Notes: a model not told the origin generated them from the sequence alone. DNA of 64,000 nt from Symbiodinium natans (GCA_905221605.1 CAJNDS010002621.1:1-64000), one strand, 5' to 3'. Counted from the stretch's first letter, positions 49,862 through 59,003 are shown. A program made the numbers and translations.

Positions 49862-50568
49862 CTCCTCCCCATCGACAGAACAGCGGGAGTACTCTCGAGC
49901 ATTCTAATCCTCATTGTCTCAGGCATCCCTTGTATATCCATGCAGATCTCTTGCTTTGACGTGGTGTTGCCGTTGGCGGTGTTGAACCTCACTTTCTTCG
50001 CCTCAATGGCCATATCTTTTTCGTCCTGGGTGAGGTCTGCTTCTGCTATGAGATCCATAGCGCATCCCGAGTCTATCATCCATCGTCTCATTACCGGTGG
50101 CAGGCAATGCTGTGCTGATGCCGCCGGCTGACTATCCTCTCGACTATCCATGCGGAATCTCTCATCGACTATACCTATTCTCCTGCATTCCTCCACTATC
50201 CTGTCAGCCAATCTTGATGCATCCTTACCTTCCTCGCCTTGCTCCCCGGCTAGTATGTCCAGCACGACCTCTTCGGCCAGAGATATCCCGCGCAGCCTTG
50301 CCTTTGCCTCTTCAATCACGGGATATCGTTTCACATCATGTTCATACCCCTTCTTGTGTACGTTTTTGCATTTTCGTACCATCTTGTCGGCTGTGTGTCC
50401 CTTCCAGTAGCATATATCTAGCCCAGCTATCCCCGTTTCATCGGAGCCCAACCCCTTGACTCGTTTATTACCCTTCTTCGCCCGCTCCCTGCCTGCCGTC
50501 GTCACCAGTATTCCCCTAAGCGTGCCTTCGGCGCCATCATCCCCTTGTCGTACCACAGGCATGGCCAC
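49786..50568 (-). CDS. Retropepsin-like aspartic protease of the element
   Basis: The frame stays open upstream to just before the Gag stop, without an ATG until residue 3, so it is probably made by a -1 frame change from Gag at the run TTTT near 50,620. It contains CYWKGHTADKMVRKC, reminiscent of a Gag knuckle, and the catalytic DSG (RWMIDSGCAMDL, about residue 165), followed by the flap and LESTPAVLSMG. It matures the element polyprotein. The frame ends early; the remaining lobe is read -1 in the next frame. Confidence 0.8.
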   Translation of the reverse strand: MAMPVVRQGDDGAEGTLRGILVTTAGRERAKKGNKRVKGLGSDETGIAGLDICYWKGHTADKMVRKCKNVHKKGYEHDVKRYPVIEEAKARLRGISLAEEVVLDILAGEQGEEGKDASRLADRIVEECRRIGIVDERFRMDSREDSQPAASAQHCLPPVMRRWMIDSGCAMDLIAEADLTQDEKDMAIEAKKVRFNTANGNTTSKQEICMDIQGMPETMRIRMLESTPAVLSMGRRCMKWDIHFIGWRVLTPCSSSLTRA

Positions 50569-50612
50569 ATATACCTGACTATCATCGCTGGCCTGTGGGT
50601 TTCGGCCCGCCC

Positions 50613-52151
50613 CTAGCGAAAACTCGGCCCTTCACCATCAGCATGTGGACTCGATGGCCTCGTCTCCTTCTGCTCTATCTCTACTGTCTCAAATGCCTCC
50701 CTAATGCTATTCGGGATAGCCTCATGGAGCATTTTACACTTGTCATTTCTACAGCTGCCATACCGAAAATGCTCAAAGCAGTATCCCGCCTTCTTGAGGA
50801 CCTTTTCCGCCTGACTATACAGATAGATATCGTGCGAATGCTTGCAGTCCGCCGCAGTCATCGGGCACGTTCCACGCGTATAGGGGTAGCAGACCCCTCT
50901 CTTTCCAAACGGCGACTTGGATCCATATCTATTCTTCGGGTCATCAGCTCTCCCCGCCTGCGAAAGTCCATCCCTGCCTCTTCCCACAGATATGCCTCTT
51001 CCGTAGCCATTTCCCCCTGCGGGCGATGAACTCCTCGGTCTATCATCAGTGTACGCGCTTCTTCTATTCACCGGCGCTCTATATGATCCCTGCTGAGCCG
51101 GCATCGCGGCATACCCACTCGTGAACGCCTGTCGACTCACCCGCATTGAGGCCTCGTCTATGTTCTTGTCCGCTCTCCACATCTCCAGTCTATCCTTGAT
51201 TCTCTTTCGCAACCAGGTGTGCGTCTTGGCCTCGTCCGGAAGCAATCTCCATGCCTCAATATCGTGGTTCAGCACCTGAACTCTCTGCACCTTCGAATGC
51301 AACATCCATCCCAGCTGTTGCTCGCTCCAGGTATTGCCTTTCAGCCCTACAAGGTTCGTGTGCGCCAGATCCCATCTAGTCATGAACTCCTCCAGTGCCT
51401 CCTCTTCGGGCTTCCCGGGGAAGTGCATAACCTTCGTGCTGCTCAGGCCATCGTACAGCACCTGACTCTCTTTAGCTATCGGGATCTCAACATGCTTTAC
51501 TATCAGCGTAAGCAATCTCATGGCCGTCATCGGTTTTCCATCTCCCACTTGCTGAGTCTTGTACATCTCCATCTTCACCTTCGCTGACAATGACTCTGAC
51601 TTTATTGCTCTCTTCAATCCGCTAAACAGCTGGTTCTCTAGCGCAGGGTACTTGAGTTCCATGTCTATCATCGCTTCGCTCCTTTCGCGTACCTTCAGTA
51701 CCTGCGTGTATGCATAGTCCCCATCATACAGATACGCAGCCTTCGCGGTATGTGCCACATCGCCCAGCCACAGTCCTACTTCTCCGGATGATGGCTCCTT
51801 CGCTATCGATATCTCGTTGCATTTCTCCATCCCTCTGGTGTCCTTGAACTTGCTGTATCCTCCCCCTACCGGATTCCTGAATCTGGCATCGTCCCCCTCA
51901 TGATCGCGTCCACTCTGCGGCCTCGGAAGTCCTGTCCCTGCATACCCTCCGGCATCGCATCCCCTTCTATCAGTGGAGCACAGCATGCACAAGTCATCAT
52001 GATACTCATAGCAATTACCACACACTTCTCTTCCGCAGCCATGGCATGCAATCATCATTTCTGCTTGTCTATATAACACACACGGGGCACCTTCTAATCC
52101 TAGTCTCTTCCCCCAACAGACCTCCATCTCCTTGTCTATCCTTTCTTCCAT
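50613..52151 (-). CDS. Gag-like protein with zinc fingers
   Basis: From ATG 52,151. A Cys-rich cluster (CHGCGREVCGNCYEYHDDLC) lies near residues 36-60. A helical Gag-like core spans about 130-400 (PGKPEEEALEEFMTRWDLAH; MLHSKVQRVQVLNHDIEAWR). Two CCCH fingers lie near 420-475 (CYPYTRGTCPMTAADCKHSH and CFEHFRYGSCRNDKCKMLH). Such proteins form the particle and bind element RNA. The start overlaps the previous frame by about 160 bp, where both share a CPVC/Cys-rich junction, so it may be produced by frame change at a (GT)n tract and not from its own start. It stops at TAG just past a TTTT run, as in Gag-Pro frameshift arrangements. Confidence 0.8.
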   Translation of the reverse strand: MEERIDKEMEVCWGKRLGLEGAPCVLYRQAEMMIACHGCGREVCGNCYEYHDDLCMLCSTDRRGCDAGGYAGTGLPRPQSGRDHEGDDARFRNPVGGGYSKFKDTRGMEKCNEISIAKEPSSGEVGLWLGDVAHTAKAAYLYDGDYAYTQVLKVRERSEAMIDMELKYPALENQLFSGLKRAIKSESLSAKVKMEMYKTQQVGDGKPMTAMRLLTLIVKHVEIPIAKESQVLYDGLSSTKVMHFPGKPEEEALEEFMTRWDLAHTNLVGLKGNTWSEQQLGWMLHSKVQRVQVLNHDIEAWRLLPDEAKTHTWLRKRIKDRLEMWRADKNIDEASMRVSRQAFTSGYAAMPAQQGSYRAPVNRRSAYTDDRPRSSSPAGGNGYGRGISVGRGRDGLSQAGRADDPKNRYGSKSPFGKRGVCYPYTRGTCPMTAADCKHSHDIYLYSQAEKVLKKAGYCFEHFRYGSCRNDKCKMLHEAIPNSIREAFETVEIEQKETRPSSPHADGEGPSFR

Positions 52152-55100
52152 GCTCTCTTCTATCCCCAAACGAACTTGGCGCAGGCGTGGCACCGGCACT
52201 TGGTCTTGCGGAGCCAGCGTTCGAAGCACCTCCCGCAGCCGGCGCCGGCATGGCGTACTCGGAGCTCTGCTTGGCGATCTCGCCGATTCTATTCCACATG
52301 CTATCCAGCTCTGCTTTAATGCTATCGTTTCGTTTCACCTGCTCCAGTCTCCGTTCATACTCTCGTACCGTTGCCTCCAACTGCTCATTCTTCTCTTTGA
52401 GCTCAAGCATTTCTCTACTACGAAGATCGAGATCCGCTCTCATTTTAGATACCTCATCTCTATTATCCCGAATCATCCGCGCTACCGACTCTGTCACTCC
52501 TTTGTTCTCCCCCTTCATGCTTTCTATCTCACTGAGCAGGCTAGCGTTCTCCCTCACGATCCGCTCATTCACAGTGGTCAACCCCTGCAATTGACTAGTG
52601 ATCTTGGTCACCTGCTGTTCTAACACAATGCATCTATTCTCAATCCTTCGATCTACCACAGGACCTGCCGATTCCGGCCTCGAAGCCTCTATTCCTCGGG
52701 CGTTGTCGCTCCTGGCTCTTCCGTCGGCTCCCTCACTCCCACCGTGACTATCTCGTCCGCGTGACATGGTCGGTGGCTTTCCTATCACCGCACTGTTTCC
52801 TCGCATCTTGCCTACCCCTTCGTTCCGTGCGCTCTCATCAATTCGAGCATTGACAAGGATAAATTCGCCCGTGACTCTCTTCTGCTCATCTATCATACGG
52901 CTCGACATTGACTCCATTGTCTTTTCCATCTTTCGCACGGTATCCTTCACCCAGGCCTGTTCTCCGTTTCTCTTCTCATCCATCCGATCGGTCCTTGCCG
53001 CGACATTCTCGCAAGTCTTGTGAACCTTTGTCATGTTCGCCACAATCTCAGCCACGCTTTTGCGGTTCTTTATCACCTCTCTCGCGACGGTCATTATGTG
53101 TTCCTTCTGCGCCAGAACCACTTCACTCAGCTTCTTGGTTTCGCCCCGCACTGCCCCATCTATGCACGTGCCGTGACCCTCGCCAGGTTCTCTGCATCCG
53201 CATCCAGGACCTTTTCCTTGGCTGTTGCAATGGGACGACGATGCCGTATCTGTTCCGGCTTTCTGGCTCCCCTTGGACTTCAGCTTCCTTAGTTCCTCGC
53301 CCGCTATTTTGATCTGGTCCCATTGTCTATTCAAAACCGTCTCTACTTTATCCAGTCTCTCGTTCTTCCATGTTCCATTCTCATGTCGCATTTGCATGCT
53401 CGAGAAGACTACACCTATGCCACGTCTCACCTCGTTCAATCCTGTCTCTAACGTGGTGATCTTCGTCCCGGTACTCTGTTTGGCCACGTCAGCTGAATGC
53501 TCCGCCGTGGACAATCGTTCCTCCACTCCCTTCAATCTAGTCGTAACAGAGGTCTTGAGCACCTTCACGTTCTCAACCTGCCGTCTCATTCTCCGTGCGA
53601 GCTGCATGGCTCCCTCGGTCAGTTGCGGTGCCATTGCATCGTCCATTCTATCCTCGCTGATGCTCCCGTCCATGATCCGACTCATCTCTTTCAACTCCTG
53701 CGACAGCGTTGTTTTGGTATCTATCTGCTGCGACTCTATCCATCCTTTCCAGTGCTTCACCTCCTCCTCGCATTCCACCAATCTCTTGCTCACGACGTCC
53801 GCCTTTTCCGCTGAGCTATTAGCAATTGCACTTGCACATTCGCTTGCCACCTTAAGCTTGGCTACGTCGGTCTGCGTGTCCACAACCACCGTCTGTAAGT
53901 CATCTATCCTGCCATCTATCTCTCCCAACGACGACTTGTCCGGATCAGCAGGAGCTCTCATCTTTGCCCGCCTGGGCGGGGATGATGTTGCCCTCATCTC
54001 ATCGTTCCTGCCTCGTCCTTCAGGAGGAGTATTGATCCCGAAATGTTCGTACTGCCCACCTATCCCAGGAGATCGTGGAGCCGGGGATCGATTGCCCCAT
54101 CCCTCGCTACCCTGATCCGGGGTGATCATTCCTGCCTGATGGATCGGTCCCCCGACCTCGGTCGATTTCGACTTCTTTGCTGCGGGGACGCTTCCGGCCA
54201 TCTTGTTCATCTCTTTAACGGCCTGCTCCGCTCGCTGTCTACGCAGTCCCTCATCCATCTTGCCTATCTTGTTCGTGGCACCGGGCCCAGCTTCCGATCC
54301 ACCCGGGCTATCCCTCTTCAAAGATGTAGATCGACCACCTGAGTGTCCACTATCCGACCCCATCGACATCTTTCGCGACCTGCTGCTCTCTACCCCTGTG
54401 ATCTCGGCACCATATATCCCAGCGTTCCACCGCTCCTGCGAGTCCGAGTGCATCGTCATGGGCGTTGATCCAGGGTCTCCCGGTCCCTGATCCGTGAAGA
54501 ACTTCGCAAAGTCCACATCAGTGATGACCCCCGTTTCCTCGAGAGTATTCCGGATCCCATGGGATCCCCACTCTATTCCGATCGTCGTAGTCTGACCCAT
54601 CCCCGCGTCTTTCAACGCTTCAACGTTCCCGCCTGGCGATGCCTCCGAGAGACCTGTAGATGAAAATACAGACAGCGCTCTATCATCGCTCTCACTGATC
54701 GCGTTCTGCGCTACTGCTGAAGATCCCTTAGCTATCAACTCCAGATCTGTAGGATCGGCACCGACATTCCCAATGGTGGTCGCACTATTCGAATACACTC
54801 CTGGAACGAGATCATCTCCATTCCCTCTGCCCATCCCATGTCCGCTATCCGCACTTCTCGTGCGATCGCCTTCAGCACCGAGCTCGCCACTGTTCATCAT
54901 CGCATCTATTCCATCATCATTCCTCCTGATCGTCCTATCGTGATCTGACGATGATGACACGGCAAGGCTATCCACTCTATCCTCGATCGCCATTTCTATC
55001 CTGGAACCGGTGATTCCCTTGGCACCTCCCGTTGACTCGTAATCCGTTCCGTGGAACACAGTCTCGGAGGGGATGATGAACGGTCCCTCTTCCAGCCTTC

Positions 55101-55740
55101 CACCTATTCCAGCCAGATCCTCGATAGCAAGCGTCGGAGTCCTAGCGTTTCCCGCTTCTATCCCACCTCTTCCAGCCCTATACTCATTTAAATCTGTAGC
55201 TCCCACGACTGGATCGAATACTACAGGACGGCTTGCAAGCATGCTGAGCTGCATCACGGCATCCCCTCTATCTGCTATCGACGGGATTGCGAGCAACTCC
55301 TGCAATCCTTCGTCTGCGTCCCTCCCCTGAGTGCCCGACGTGTCCGCTATCCCGGCATAGCCCAGTCCTCCCGACCTCCCCACACTATCCATCGCCGCCA
55401 CGATCTCCAAGTTTCTATCCGTCAGTCCTGGGGGTGGTCCTGGCACTAACATACTATCCGCAGCACTCGACCTAACGTCTACAGTAAGCGGTCCTGAGAA
55501 ACTGAGGCCGAGGCGATCTCTATCAGCACTGCTATCCATCTCCATTCCTGTCCTTCCACTATTCCGTCCGTCGTCGATGAAGTTCACGTTCTCGGCGTCG
55601 GCTATGCTTCTCACATGACTATCGGCGGCGGCCACATCCTGATTGACCGCAGTGACCTGGTCCTCGAGAAATCTATTCCCTACTCCCAATACATCACTAT
55701 CGCTAGACTCACTGCTCCCAATGCTATCACGTGTGGACAT
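52069..55740 (-). CDS. N-terminal coiled-coil protein of the element, 1,223 aa
   Basis: Starts at ATG 55,740, 123 nt inside the 5' LTR, and is therefore the first frame on the element RNA. Residues 1-600 are low-complexity, rich in G, S, D and E, and probably disordered. Residues about 610-820 and 1,030-1,150 are predicted coiled coil by heptad pattern (CIVLEQQVTKITSQL; LLSEIESMKGENK). A Cys-rich patch (HCNSQGKGPGCGCREPGEGH) lies near 850. It ends CPVCVI at the Gag overlap. Position and content suggest an extended Gag N-terminus or assembly scaffold; no enzyme motif. Confidence 0.8.
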   Translation of the reverse strand: MSTRDSIGSSESSDSDVLGVGNRFLEDQVTAVNQDVAAADSHVRSIADAENVNFIDDGRNSGRTGMEMDSSADRDRLGLSFSGPLTVDVRSSAADSMLVPGPPPGLTDRNLEIVAAMDSVGRSGGLGYAGIADTSGTQGRDADEGLQELLAIPSIADRGDAVMQLSMLASRPVVFDPVVGATDLNEYRAGRGGIEAGNARTPTLAIEDLAGIGGRLEEGPFIIPSETVFHGTDYESTGGAKGITGSRIEMAIEDRVDSLAVSSSSDHDRTIRRNDDGIDAMMNSGELGAEGDRTRSADSGHGMGRGNGDDLVPGVYSNSATTIGNVGADPTDLELIAKGSSAVAQNAISESDDRALSVFSSTGLSEASPGGNVEALKDAGMGQTTTIGIEWGSHGIRNTLEETGVITDVDFAKFFTDQGPGDPGSTPMTMHSDSQERWNAGIYGAEITGVESSRSRKMSMGSDSGHSGGRSTSLKRDSPGGSEAGPGATNKIGKMDEGLRRQRAEQAVKEMNKMAGSVPAAKKSKSTEVGGPIHQAGMITPDQGSEGWGNRSPAPRSPGIGGQYEHFGINTPPEGRGRNDEMRATSSPPRRAKMRAPADPDKSSLGEIDGRIDDLQTVVVDTQTDVAKLKVASECASAIANSSAEKADVVSKRLVECEEEVKHWKGWIESQQIDTKTTLSQELKEMSRIMDGSISEDRMDDAMAPQLTEGAMQLARRMRRQVENVKVLKTSVTTRLKGVEERLSTAEHSADVAKQSTGTKITTLETGLNEVRRGIGVVFSSMQMRHENGTWKNERLDKVETVLNRQWDQIKIAGEELRKLKSKGSQKAGTDTASSSHCNSQGKGPGCGCREPGEGHGTCIDGAVRGETKKLSEVVLAQKEHIMTVAREVIKNRKSVAEIVANMTKVHKTCENVAARTDRMDEKRNGEQAWVKDTVRKMEKTMESMSSRMIDEQKRVTGEFILVNARIDESARNEGVGKMRGNSAVIGKPPTMSRGRDSHGGSEGADGRARSDNARGIEASRPESAGPVVDRRIENRCIVLEQQVTKITSQLQGLTTVNERIVRENASLLSEIESMKGENKGVTESVARMIRDNRDEVSKMRADLDLRSREMLELKEKNEQLEATVREYERRLEQVKRNDSIKAELDSMWNRIGEIAKQSSEYAMPAPAAGGASNAGSARPSAGATPAPSSFGDRREHGRKDRQGDGGLLGEETRIRRCPVCVI

Positions 55741-55845
55741 TGCTGCAGTCAACGAACACAAGTGACAAATGCGGAAAACTTCGCTATGCAAGTGGTACCT
55801 CTTCGCTATACCAAGAAAACTTCTCGAACAGCTCGTCCAGGCCAA

Positions 55846-55863
55846 GCAACAAGGCTCTTAACC
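55846..55863 (-). promoter_or_regulatory. Candidate primer-binding site
   Basis: The sense strand directly after the 5' LTR reads GGTTAAGAGCCTTGTTGC. Copia-type sites often begin TGGT and match initiator-Met tRNA; this one begins GG after CACA and only partly resembles that (shared AGAGC). The position is right; the tRNA match is not verified. Confidence 0.4.
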
Positions 55864-56550
55864 TGTGCGAAGTGTCCAAACCAATGAAAACTTGCGCAAC
55901 CCGTTCCAGTAACTAGCTCAGGCCACACGAGGAGAAAGAAGTTGAATATTTACAGTTGTAGGTTGTAATGTTGCACCAGAAGTAACAGTATCCCTGTCAA
56001 CGGGGAACACGAGGTAGCTAGCCAAGTATTCCAAGCCACTCCCGACGTTAACTATCGGAAGGATCCCCAGAGTTGCTATCGCCAGGGGGTGGTAACCTAT
56101 CGTTCAAGATGTATCCACTAGCCGTCCGGCTGCGTGTTGTACACCTATCCCGATATTCACCTGAACAGCCACCTGCCCTCAGTATCCTCCGGCCTCCGGC
56201 TATGAGTTGTAAAGAGAACAGATAACTATCCCGAGGTTAGGGAAAAGGATCTATCCCTCGTCAACGCCCGATCCTTTTAGCTCCTCTGGCCTCCGGCTGC
56301 GAGTTGGCTAATCGGATCCACCACGTACAGGGACACTATCCACGGGGGCGAAAACTGTACAAAGTCGGCTGCTACAAGTCTAAGAAGGGCCCTTCTTGAG
56401 CAGCTCGCGGCTGCGAACGGACACGAAGTCCATACTCTATCCAGGCTCATCCACGAGGAGGACGTCCACTATCCCTGGGCCAAACCCGAAATCAATGTAC
56501 AAGCTAAGTTCGCACCCCATGAAATTAACTTGACCTCTTTGTGCTAAACA
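55864..56550 (-). repeat. 5' LTR (right, 687 bp)
   Basis: Same TG...CA ends as the left LTR, with one substitution and a 13-bp extra segment (GTTAGGGAAAAGG). It should contain the element promoter; no TATA box or known dinoflagellate promoter motif was recognised. The repeated CCGGCTGCGAGTTG-type motifs are candidates for regulator binding. Confidence 0.92.
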
Positions 56551-56555
56551 TTACA
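56551..56555. repeat. Target-site duplication, right copy (TTACA)
   Basis: Pairs with 32,746-32,750. Confidence 0.9.
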
Positions 56556-56899
56556 AGCCCCAAACCCACCACTTTCGAAACCTAAACCCTAAACCCTAAA
56601 TCCTAAACCCTAAACCCTACACCCTAAACCATAAACCCTAGGCTTAGTAGCGCGCCTTCGTGGTTCCTTGCCCTGCGTATCAGTCACTGTACTGTACTCA
56701 GAGCCCTGGCAAAAAGAGATGTGTTGCTGTTTCTTCGAGTGTAATAAGCAAAAGTTAATGAACTAGTTTCGAGATCCCCTTAGAATCAGTCCCCCTACCT
56801 TGAAGTAGACCCTGCAAAAACGTATATACTTTCGAGGTAGAAGTAGCCATAGTAGGAACCCAAACAAATCATTAAAGTATAGTACTCCAAAACCCAAGT

Positions 56900-57020
56900 C
56901 CAGGATACTTGTGGCTCACAATCTGCTGGCCGTTGGGGCTAGTCGCAGCTTCGCGTGGGATGTCAATGGGATCCATCCTCGCAGCCTGCGCCGCAAGCAT
57001 CCGAAGCCATTTCAAGTCCT
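56900..57020 (-). CDS. Candidate exon, unknown protein
   Basis: Reads QDLKWLRMLAAQAARMDPID and continues IPREAATSPNGQQIVSHKYP. Strongly protein-like, bounded by telomere-type repeats. Probably part of the same gene as 57,715, 58,090 and 58,560. Confidence 0.5.
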
Positions 57021-57395
57021 GAACCCTAAACCCGAACTCCTTCTTGCTCCCTAAACCCCAAACCCCTAAACCCTAAACCCTAAACCCCAAACCCTAAACC
57101 CGACTTCCTTCACCCTAAGCCCTGAATGTTGAACCTCGAGGGTCCGCAAGCTTCAAGGATTAGGCTTCTGGACCAGTAGCGAAGGAAGTTCCTCTTGGCG
57201 TTCAGGTATACATGGTCATTTCTCCGAATTAGGGTGGTTGGTATTATAAGGCGGCCCCTAATATGTAGGCTTCCTTTGGACCAACACTTTTGAGAACTTG
57301 CCATATGTTGGGGATTCAGGTCCAGGACGTCGGGCCTAGGACTTAGCATTTAGGGTTGCTCCAGGCATGCAGACACACTGCTAGCCAGGGAAAAA

Positions 57396-57461
57396 AGGTT
57401 AAACTTTATGATTCCTACTATCGGTAAGGAAAACCAAAAAGTTTCAAGTCCAACTATTGGG
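57396..57461. mobile_element. Short dispersed repeat, family M6 (copy 3)
   Basis: Contains GGTTAAACTTTATGATTCCT, GGAAAACC and AAGTCCAACTATTGG. Third member with 905-968 and 27,946-28,014. Confidence 0.55.
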
Positions 57462-57714
57462 TATAAGTAAGAATTATACAAGAAATTTGCGGTGATGCTG
57501 TTGGAAACTTAGCAATCTGCTTTGAAGACTCAGGTTGAACAGTTTCGGGCTTTGAGGTTTTAGGGGTTACGTCTGCTGCTTAAGAAATTTGGTCTAAGCA
57601 CGACGATGTTTAAGGTTGTAGGGCTTGAGAACTAATCGCAGTCCTAAACCCTACACCCTAAGCCGTAAGCCCTAAACCCTACACCCGAAACCCTAAACCC
57701 TGACACCCCAAAGT

Positions 57715-57806
57715 GAAGGCCCCAACCGGGGGGCCCAAGAGCGCACATCTGCCTCGTAGGCATCGCCGAACATGCTCCGCGCCTGCTCCGCCTTGACGCC
57801 CCATTC
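57715..57806 (-). CDS. Candidate exon, unknown protein
   Basis: Reads DRPEWGVKAEQARSMFGDAY and continues EADVRSWAPRLG. Helical and charged. CCCTAAA arrays lie on both sides. Family unknown. Confidence 0.5.
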
Positions 57807-57819
57807 GGGTCTGTCAACC

Positions 57820-58080
57820 TAAACCCTAAACCCTAAAAACCCTAAACCCTAACCCTAAACCCTAAACCCTAAACCCTAAACCCTAAACCCTTTTTGCGTC
57901 AGGGCTCGCTCAAGTGCAGTGTAAGCCCACACCCTAGAACTTCAACTTGGCTTGCATCTTCAGGGTACGGCGGCGTAGGGCTCAGGGCCTACTGGATGGC
58001 GCAGATTGCACGGACGATCTCCCTTAAACCCTAAACCATTTTCACTAAACCCTAAACCCTAAACCCTAAACCCTAAACCC
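57820..58080. repeat. CCCTAAA arrays with short exon-like gap
   Basis: Two CCCTAAA arrays (57,820-57,890 and about 58,025-58,080) surround a segment reading REIVRAICAIQ and RRTLKMQAKLKF with a stop on the minus strand. The latter could be the end of a gene. Confidence 0.5.
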
Positions 58081-58089
58081 CTTTCAAGC

Positions 58090-58195
58090 CCCGACTTCCG
58101 CCTTCTGAACCCAGGCTCCTGGCCTTCTCCGTTGCATTCAGAACCTTCCCCGGGGTCGCCATGGCCGCAGCGGCCGCTGCATCCTCTTCGGCTTT
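58090..58195 (-). CDS. Candidate exon, Ala-rich
   Basis: Reads KTKAEEDAAAAAAMATPGKV and continues LNATEKARSLGSEG. It lies between a TTTGGGG-type array and a CCCTAAA array. The Ala run is part of a helical, charged segment. Function unknown. Confidence 0.45.
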
Positions 58196-58204
58196 GGTTT
58201 TTTT

Positions 58205-58475
58205 GGGAGTAGGGTTTAGGGTTTAGGGTTTAGGGTGTAGGGTTTAGGGTTTGGGGTTTGGGGTTTGGGGGTTAGGGTTTGGGGGTTAGGGTTTAGGGTT
58301 TAGGGTTTGGGGTTTAGGGTTTAGGGTTTGGGGTTTGCGGTTTGGTGTTTGGGGGTTAGGGTTTGGGGTTTGGGGGTTAAGGTTTGGGGTTTAGGGTTTG
58401 GGGTTTGGGGGTTAGTGTTTGGGGTTTAGGGTTTGGGGGGTAGGGTTCGCAATGTAGGGGTTTAGGGTTCGGCTT
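58205..58475. repeat. TTTAGGG/TTTGGGG mixed array
   Basis: About 35 units in which TTTGGGG and GGGGGTTAGGG variants are intermixed with TTTAGGG. The variant mix differs from all other arrays in the window. Confidence 0.9.
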
Positions 58476-58559
58476 TGGGTCTGTTGGGAATAGGGGCCTT
58501 CGGGTTTCAGGATGTTAGGGTGTAGGGTTTAGGGCCTTTGGGGTCTAGGGCCTTAGGGG

Positions 58560-58765
58560 GTTGCCAAGTTTTCCGATGTTGGGGTCATGGTCTTGCAGGC
58601 TTGAGTGGGTCTGTATAGACTTGCTCTGCTTTTTTAGGGGCGCGCCGTTGGGGTGGCGTTTCAGCTCACGAAAAGCTTGCAGGTTTTGTCGGGCGTAGGT
58701 TGCGTAGGCGGCTTCAGGCTTAGGATGCTTGGGTCGCTGGACCTGACAGTTCGATGGCTCTTTTT
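58560..58765 (-). CDS. Candidate exon, unknown protein
   Basis: Reads CQVQRPKHPKPEAAYATYAR and continues QNLQAFRELKRHPNGAPLKK. Basic, helical, open for about 70 codons. Probably the same gene as the exons to its left. No domain recognised. Confidence 0.45.
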
Positions 58766-59003
58766 TTTCTGGCTGCAAGACTTTGAGTCCTCGGGTTGAG
58801 GGTTTAGGACCCCAAATTCGGAGGTATGGGAGCCAATGCTCTGCGATGGACTACAAGGAAGATTTCTCTGCCGCAGAAGTCTATCCCACCCCTTGTGCAA
58901 GGTCCGGGCCACTCTCCCTCGAAGTGTTCATGTGCTGCAACCCTCAGCGGACTCCGATTTTACAGCGCTGGCTTTTCAGCTTCAGCCGCTTCTATTTTTT
59001 TGT

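Larger units (their letters stand above)
32751..56550 (-). mobile_element. Complete 23.8-kb LTR retrotransposon, sense on minus strand
   Basis: Bounded by direct repeats of 674 and 687 bp that start TG and end CA, with TTACA duplicated outside. The sense strand is minus, so the 5' LTR is the right one. Order from 5': leader, coiled-coil protein, Gag-like, protease, methyltransferase-like, nested insertion, integrase plus HxD module, 642-aa protein, 3,044-aa protein, 3' UTR, polypurine tract, 3' LTR. The Gag, protease and integrase types match copia-like elements of dinoflagellates. I found no recognisable reverse transcriptase or RNase H, so this copy may depend on another element for reverse transcription, or its enzyme is too divergent for me to see. 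Near-identical LTRs indicate a recent insertion. CTATC (GATAG on the sense strand) is dense throughout except in the nested insertion. Confidence 0.92.

Noticed and set aside
34200-55900. Many long plus-strand ORFs across the element (for example 37,376-38,422 and 53,225-54,115)
   Set aside because: They are antisense to long sense frames with recognisable domains, are Ser/Leu/Pro-rich as expected of antisense translation, and contain no motifs.
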